Shown here: positions 36,026-39,198 of the stretch, one piece after another
Layout: every line of letters starts with the position of its first letter
How positions within the stretch are numbered: the first letter of the stretch is position 1
Assembly: GCA_029254025.1 (NCBI GenBank)
Contig: JAQWYK010000001.1
Coordinates: 1-39,198, forward strand
Source of the DNA: Crocinitomicaceae bacterium
GTDB lineage: Bacteria > Bacteroidota > Bacteroidia > Flavobacteriales_D > Crocinitomicaceae
DNA: 39,198 nucleotides
Reading direction: 5' to 3'
The notes under the pieces: model-generated
Told to the model about the DNA's origin: nothing
The model's database searches: none
The model's input: the letters and a program-made list of their open reading frames with translations, nothing else
Position numbers and translations under genes: made by a program

Positions 36026-36982
36026 CTCATCCATCTTAAACACCTTCTCTGTACTACCATCATCAAACACATAGATAAATACTGTGTTAGGCTTGTATGG
36101 TGTTTCTCTTCCCATAAGGTCAACTATCTTAACAAGTTGTTTAGGAGTGTTAGAGAGTTCGTTTAATCCAAGAGCACAAGGATTTGCACAAGCAGTACTG
36201 AATGATGTTTGAGGGTCGATATTAGTCCAATTAGTAGTTGAATAAGCAACATCGTCAACTTCTATGCAAGTGAGGTTTGGATTGACTGTAGCGGAGAAAA
36301 TAGTGAAATTAGCATTGTTTCCATTCTTCACATTTAGGCAAATAAGTTGGTTATTATCACACAACAAATTAGTCAAAGCAGTATTCTGTGTAACATCTAA
36401 ACTTGTTAGTTGGTTACCATTACACCTCAAATAAGTTAAAGCAGTATTCTGTGATACATCTAGACTTGTTAGTTGGTTATTATCACAAAACAAACCAGTC
36501 AAAGCAGTATTCTGTGTTACATCTAAACTTGTGAGTTGGTTCTGACTACAAAACAACTCAGTTAAATCAGTATTCTGTGATACATCTAAACTTGTTAGTT
36601 GGTTAAGATGACAATACAAATAATTCAAAGCAGTATTCTGTGTTAAATCTAAACTTGTGAGTTGGTTATTATAACAATCCAAATAAGTTAAAGCAGTATT
36701 CTGTGTTACATCTAAACTTGTTAGTTGGTTATCAAAACATCTCAAATAAGTTAAAGCAGTAAACGCTTCTATACCTGTTAAATCAGAAACGTTTAAGCCA
36801 TTGCAAAAAATATCGCCCCCAAAAGCATTTGCTTCGCTCACTTGTATTTCAGTATCAAGATTAGTATTAATTAAAGAGTTCCCAACTAAATACGCTTTAA
36901 AGTTAGCATCTGGAATGTTTACGTTTTGAGCAAATGAATTTATTGTTAGAGCAAGCGCTCCGAGTAGTAAAAGTGTTTTCAT
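36023..36982 (-). CDS. Secreted leucine-rich-repeat protein
   Basis: 319 residues. Signal peptide 1-19 (MKTLLLLGALALTINSFAQ). A cap region (20-85) leads to six nearly perfect 21-residue repeats (87-212) of the form LTSLDVTQNTALTYLxCxxN, then a closing partial repeat and a Cys-containing cap with NPNLTCIEVDDVAYSTTNW. The C-terminal 50 residues (QLVKIVDLMGRETPYKPNTV and FDDGSTEKVFKMDE) match the DLMGRExxxKPNTxxIYxFDDGSxEKxFK tail common on T9SS-exported LRR proteins of Flavobacteriales. The protein is probably surface-exposed or secreted and may bind other proteins or carbohydrate; the target is unknown. It is the only complete copy of a tandem array. Confidence 0.9.
   Translation of the reverse strand: MKTLLLLGALALTINSFAQNVNIPDANFKAYLVGNSLINTNLDTEIQVSEANAFGGDIFCNGLNVSDLTGIEAFTALTYLRCFDNQLTSLDVTQNTALTYLDCYNNQLTSLDLTQNTALNYLYCHLNQLTSLDVSQNTDLTELFCSQNQLTSLDVTQNTALTGLFCDNNQLTSLDVSQNTALTYLRCNGNQLTSLDVTQNTALTNLLCDNNQLICLNVKNGNNANFTIFSATVNPNLTCIEVDDVAYSTTNWTNIDPQTSFSTACANPCALGLNELSNTPKQLVKIVDLMGRETPYKPNTVFIYVFDDGSTEKVFKMDE
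36347..36724 (-). repeat. Six tandem 63-bp LRR units
   Basis: Six in-frame units of 63 bp encode the 21-residue LRRs of the gene above. The core (a run encoding LTSLDV and QNTAL) is nearly identical in every unit while the xCxxN positions vary. Such repeats allow unequal crossover to change copy number. Confidence 0.9.
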
Positions 36983-36997
36983 AGTGATTATTTTCGT

Positions 36998-37005
36998 TAA
37001 AGTTA
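36998..37005 (-). promoter_or_regulatory. Candidate -7 box of the intact LRR gene
   Basis: On the minus strand TAACTTTA, 15 bp before the ATG at 36982, in the same context as the box before the truncated copy. Near but not exact to TAnnTTTG. Confidence 0.35.
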
Positions 37006-37008
37006 GAA

Positions 37009-37038
37009 TTATTTTTCCATCTTAAACACCTTCTCTGT
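37009..37038 (-). pseudogene. Last ten codons of a third LRR gene copy
   Basis: On the minus strand 37038-37009 encodes TEKVFKMEK and a stop, the C-terminus of the LRR family (the intact gene ends TEKVFKMDE). The 22 bp CCATCTTAAACACCTTCTCT plus GT on the plus strand are identical to 36030-36051. Upstream of 37038 on this strand the match ends abruptly at recombinase sequence. Confidence 0.8.
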
Positions 37039-37652
37039 CAGCCAAGTGCAAAACACCATATACCGGATATTTAGCAAAGAAGAAAGGATTGTATTATTAT
37101 AAAAACAATAGACCCGGATCTAAGGAAAATAGAAGTGCTAAAAGAATGCACGAAATGTTTCTACTGTTAATAGCTCAATATCAATTGACAGATCGTAAAC
37201 TAAAGCCATTAATTAAAGATGTAATGCTTAACACCTTCAAAAAACAACAAAAAGATACTTTGCAAGAAATTGAGGTAAACAAAAAAGCAATTAATGACAT
37301 AGAAAGGAAGTTAGCAAGACTAGAGGAAAGATTCGTTTTTGAAGAGATTAATACAGCTCAATATGAAAAATTCAAGTCGATGCTAACCCAAGAAAAGAAT
37401 GAAAAATTAATGTTTTCTGAAAAAGTAGGTTTTAATTTATCGAACCTTGAAAAAGCGCCAGAAATAGCACTCAAAAAAGCTCCGGAACTATCGTCAATGT
37501 GGGCAAAAGGAAATTTAGCAGAAAAAAGAAAGATTCAGAAAATGGTGTTTCCAAACGGAATTGAATATGATCATAAAAATGACGAATATCGAACTTTTAG
37601 AGTGAATTCATTTTTCTCCTACATCCCAGCATTATCAAAAGAATTAGGGCAT

Positions 37653-37695
37653 AAAAAAACCGGAAAGTTTCGTGTAAAAACGAAAAATTCCGGTT
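37653..37695 (-). terminator. Terminator after tRNA-Leu
   Basis: On the minus strand AACCGGAA (37695-37688) pairs with TTCCGGTT (37665-37658) over 8 bp; an inner TTTCGT/ACGAAA can extend the hairpin. Seven T follow (37659-37653). It lies 4 bp after the tRNA-Leu end and overlaps the recombinase remnant's tail. Confidence 0.8.
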
Positions 37696-37698
37696 CAG

Positions 37699-37782
37699 TA
37701 CTCGGAGCGGGACTTGAACCCGCACGCCCCAAAGAGCACAGGATTTTAAGTCCGGCGTGTCTACCAATTCCACCATCCGAGC
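37699..37782 (-). tRNA. tRNA-Leu(TAA)
   Basis: 84 nt with a type II long variable arm. On the minus strand it starts GCTCGGATGGTGGAATTGGT and has an anticodon arm with CTTAAAATC (anticodon TAA), T-arm GCGGGTTCAAGTCCCGC and 3' acceptor TCCGAGT plus A. CCA is not encoded. It is 40 bp downstream of tRNA-Gly on the same strand. Confidence 0.95.
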
Positions 37783-37822
37783 ATTTGATTTATCAGACAG
37801 ATAAATCTGGTAGTTTAAAATG

Positions 37823-37894
37823 AGCGGGCGATGAGATTCGAACTCACGACCCTAACCTTGGCAAGGTTATGCTCTACCCCTGAGCTACGCCCGC
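37823..37894 (-). tRNA. tRNA-Gly(GCC)
   Basis: 72 nt. On the minus strand: acceptor GCGGGCG, D-arm AGCTCAGGGGTAGAGC, anticodon loop TTGCCAA (anticodon GCC), T-arm GTGAGTTCGAATCTCAT and acceptor CGCCCGC with discriminator T. CCA is not encoded. Likely co-transcribed with tRNA-Leu. Confidence 0.96.
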
Positions 37895-37978
37895 TTATAC
37901 GTATCAACTTCGAATTCTGTTTTTGAAAGCAAAATTCTCAACTTTGATTTCGTCTGAAACGCTTTTCAAACGCGGGGA

Positions 37979-37986
37979 CAAATATA
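37979..37986 (-). promoter_or_regulatory. -7 promoter box of the tRNA-Gly/tRNA-Leu unit
   Basis: On the minus strand TATATTTG, an exact match, about 85 bp before the tRNA-Gly. A TTATTG lies 23 bp further up, slightly long. It sits between the mutS stop and the tRNAs. Confidence 0.5.
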
Positions 37987-38025
37987 ATTGAATTTTTAAT
38001 TGAATGCACCAATAAGTTAAAAAAA

Positions 38026-39198
38026 CTACTTTTTCCCTGTCAATTTTTTTATTTCATTCAACTTCAATAATGCATCCATCGGCGTGAGGGTGTCAATATC
38101 AAGATTTTGCACTTCATCACGTATTTGTTCCAAAACTGGATCATCCAATTGGAAAAAGCTCAGTTGCATGTCAGGTTGTTGTGTAATCTCTTTGAAGTTC
38201 TCCCGATCTTTGGCGCGAGAGGATTGTTCCAAATCATTCAGCATTTTGGTCGCTCGTTGGATAACGGCTTTTGGCATTCCAGCGAGTTTCGCAACATGAA
38301 TACCGAAGCTGTGCTCACTTCCTCCTTCCACTAATTTACGTAAGAATAAAATTTTTGTCCCGACTTCTTTCACCGCTACATTAAAGTTTTTGATACGAGG
38401 GAATTTGTTTGTCATTTCGTTCAACTCGTGGTAGTGCGTAGCAAATAGCGTTTTGCAATGCGCTGTAGGGTGTTGATGTATGTATTCCGCAATTGCCCAT
38501 GCGATGGAGATTCCGTCGTAGGTGCTTGTTCCTCGTCCGATTTCATCCAAAAGTACCAAGCTTCTTGGTGAAAGGTTGTTTAGGATACTCGATGTTTCAT
38601 TCATTTCTACCATGAAGGTAGATTCTCCTGAGGCGATATTGTCAGAAGCGCCAACGCGCGTAAATACTTTGTCAATTAAACCAAGTTTTGCCGATTTTGC
38701 AGGAACAAAAGAGCCCATTTGCGCCATTAAACAAATTAATGCTGTTTGCCGTAGAATCGCACTTTTACCCGACATGTTGGGCCCCGTAATCATAATGATC
38801 TGTTGTTGCTCATTATCAAGGAAGATGTCGTTGGCAACGTAAGCCTCGCCGGGTTTTAGTTCACGTTCAATAACGGGATGGCGTCCTTCTTGAATGGAGA
38901 TTTCAAACGAATCATCGACAATGGGTTTTATATAGTTGTAACGTTGTGCGATTTCAGCAAAAGCGTGCAAACAATCAATCTGACCAATGAGTTGAGCATT
39001 GTTTTGAACAGGCGCTATAAAATCGGCTAGCGCATATACTAGATCTTGAAAAATTTGTGTTTCTAAAGCATATATTTTTTCTTCTGCACCTAATATTTTC
39101 TGTTCATAGATTTTTAACTCCTCGGTGATGTATCGTTCAGCATTCACAAGTGTTTGCTTGCGAATCCAGTCTTCAGGAACCTTGTCTTTATGGGTATT
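38026..39198 (-). CDS. mutS: DNA mismatch repair protein MutS, N-terminus outside the window
   Basis: 391 codons are open to the right edge with no start, so only the C-terminal part is seen; the frame extends upstream as [20 protein letters not shown], the typical MutS core segment. The ATPase domain is complete: Walker A GPNMSGKS, the Q-loop, Walker [17 protein letters not shown], and [11 protein letters not shown]. The C-terminal helix-turn-helix dimer part ([17 protein letters not shown]) follows. MutS binds mismatches and recruits MutL. A GTG at 39147 is internal and not the start. Confidence 0.96.
   Translation of the reverse strand, partial: NTHKDKVPEDWIRKQTLVNAERYITEELKIYEQKILGAEEKIYALETQIFQDLVYALADFIAPVQNNAQLIGQIDCLHAFAEIAQRYNYIKPIVDDSFEISIQEGRHPVIERELKPGEAYVANDIFLDNEQQQIIMITGPNMSGKSAILRQTALICLMAQMGSFVPAKSAKLGLIDKVFTRVGASDNIASGESTFMVEMNETSSILNNLSPRSLVLLDEIGRGTSTYDGISIAWAIAEYIHQHPTAHCKTLFATHYHELNEMTNKFPRIKNFNVAVKEVGTKILFLRKLVEGGSEHSFGIHVAKLAGMPKAVIQRATKMLNDLEQSSRAKDRENFKEITQQPDMQLSFFQLDDPVLEQIRDEVQNLDIDTLTPMDALLKLNEIKKLTGKK

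Larger units (their letters stand above)
37039..37823 (+). pseudogene. C-terminal half of a large serine recombinase
   Basis: The frame from about 37039 reads SAKCKTPYTGYLAKKKGLYY and continues through YKNNRPGSKENRSAKRMHEM, the zinc-ribbon and helical region of Bacteroidota recombinase-family proteins, then a coiled-coil (KKAINDIERKLARLEERFVF) and the family end (IQKMVFPNGIEYD to RTFRVNSFFSYI). The N-terminal resolvase domain with the catalytic serine is missing, cut off at the LRR junction. The ribbon's second cysteine pair (usually YYYKC...GCK) is replaced by Asn and Ser. No start codon is in place, and the formal stop at 37823 lies past the tRNA-Leu, read in antisense. It is a dead fragment. 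Confidence 0.85.

Noticed and set aside
36347-36724. CRISPR array
   Set aside because: The 63-bp repeats are coding LRR units with a continuous frame; there are no spacers of the right form.

Overview
The window looks like the chromosome of a member of the Bacteroidota, most likely Flavobacteriales (Crocinitomicaceae/Fluviicola-like). The evidence is a set of AT-rich promoters of the Bacteroidota type (-7 box TAnnTTTG, -33 TTG, no strong Shine-Dalgarno), type IX secretion (T9SS) style secreted proteins, SusE/PorE-like surface proteins, a Rho with a long disordered insertion, and many Bacteroidota-only conserved small proteins. The placement is by recognition of families and has not been tested by a search.

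Left part (1-12.4 kb), almost all on the minus strand: the first 663 codons of a large secreted protein that runs off the left edge; prfC (RF3); a frameshifted L,D-transpeptidase relic on the plus strand; a FAH-family hydrolase with an exonuclease 6 bp upstream; a TPR/PD40/OmpA protein with PorE-like architecture; a lipoylated 2-oxoacid dehydrogenase E2; a glycosyltransferase fused to a sugar-transferase-like C-terminus; and RidA.

Middle (12.4-22 kb): a class I glutamine amidotransferase and a phosphohexomutase on plus; then on minus a small membrane protein, rho, a three-domain set of alpha/beta hydrolases in two overlapping genes, and efp with its own terminator; then a conserved 76-residue protein with a strong terminator, an M90/MtfA-like metallopeptidase and a membrane-anchored conserved protein.

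Right-middle (22-34.5 kb): a DgkA-like lipid kinase followed by three overlapping envelope genes (lipoprotein, outer-membrane barrel, T9SS cargo), a CaiB/BaiF CoA-transferase, tex, a small membrane protein, a rhomboid protease, sixA, a conserved hypothetical and a DUF4836-like lipoprotein.

Right end (34.5-39.2 kb): the SRP RNA gene (ffs) with an excellent promoter, a YdeI-like protein carrying a CDGSH iron-sulfur motif, then a scarred mosaic: a tRNA 3'-end remnant joined exactly to a truncated leucine-rich-repeat (LRR) gene, one intact LRR gene, the last ten codons of a third copy, and the C-terminal half of a serine recombinase. This mosaic ends against a tRNA-Leu/tRNA-Gly pair and mutS (cut by the right edge). 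It is the most unusual part of the window and reads as the remains of a tandem LRR gene array inside a decayed mobile element. No complete new defence or biosynthetic system is visible; most of the rest is ordinary housekeeping.
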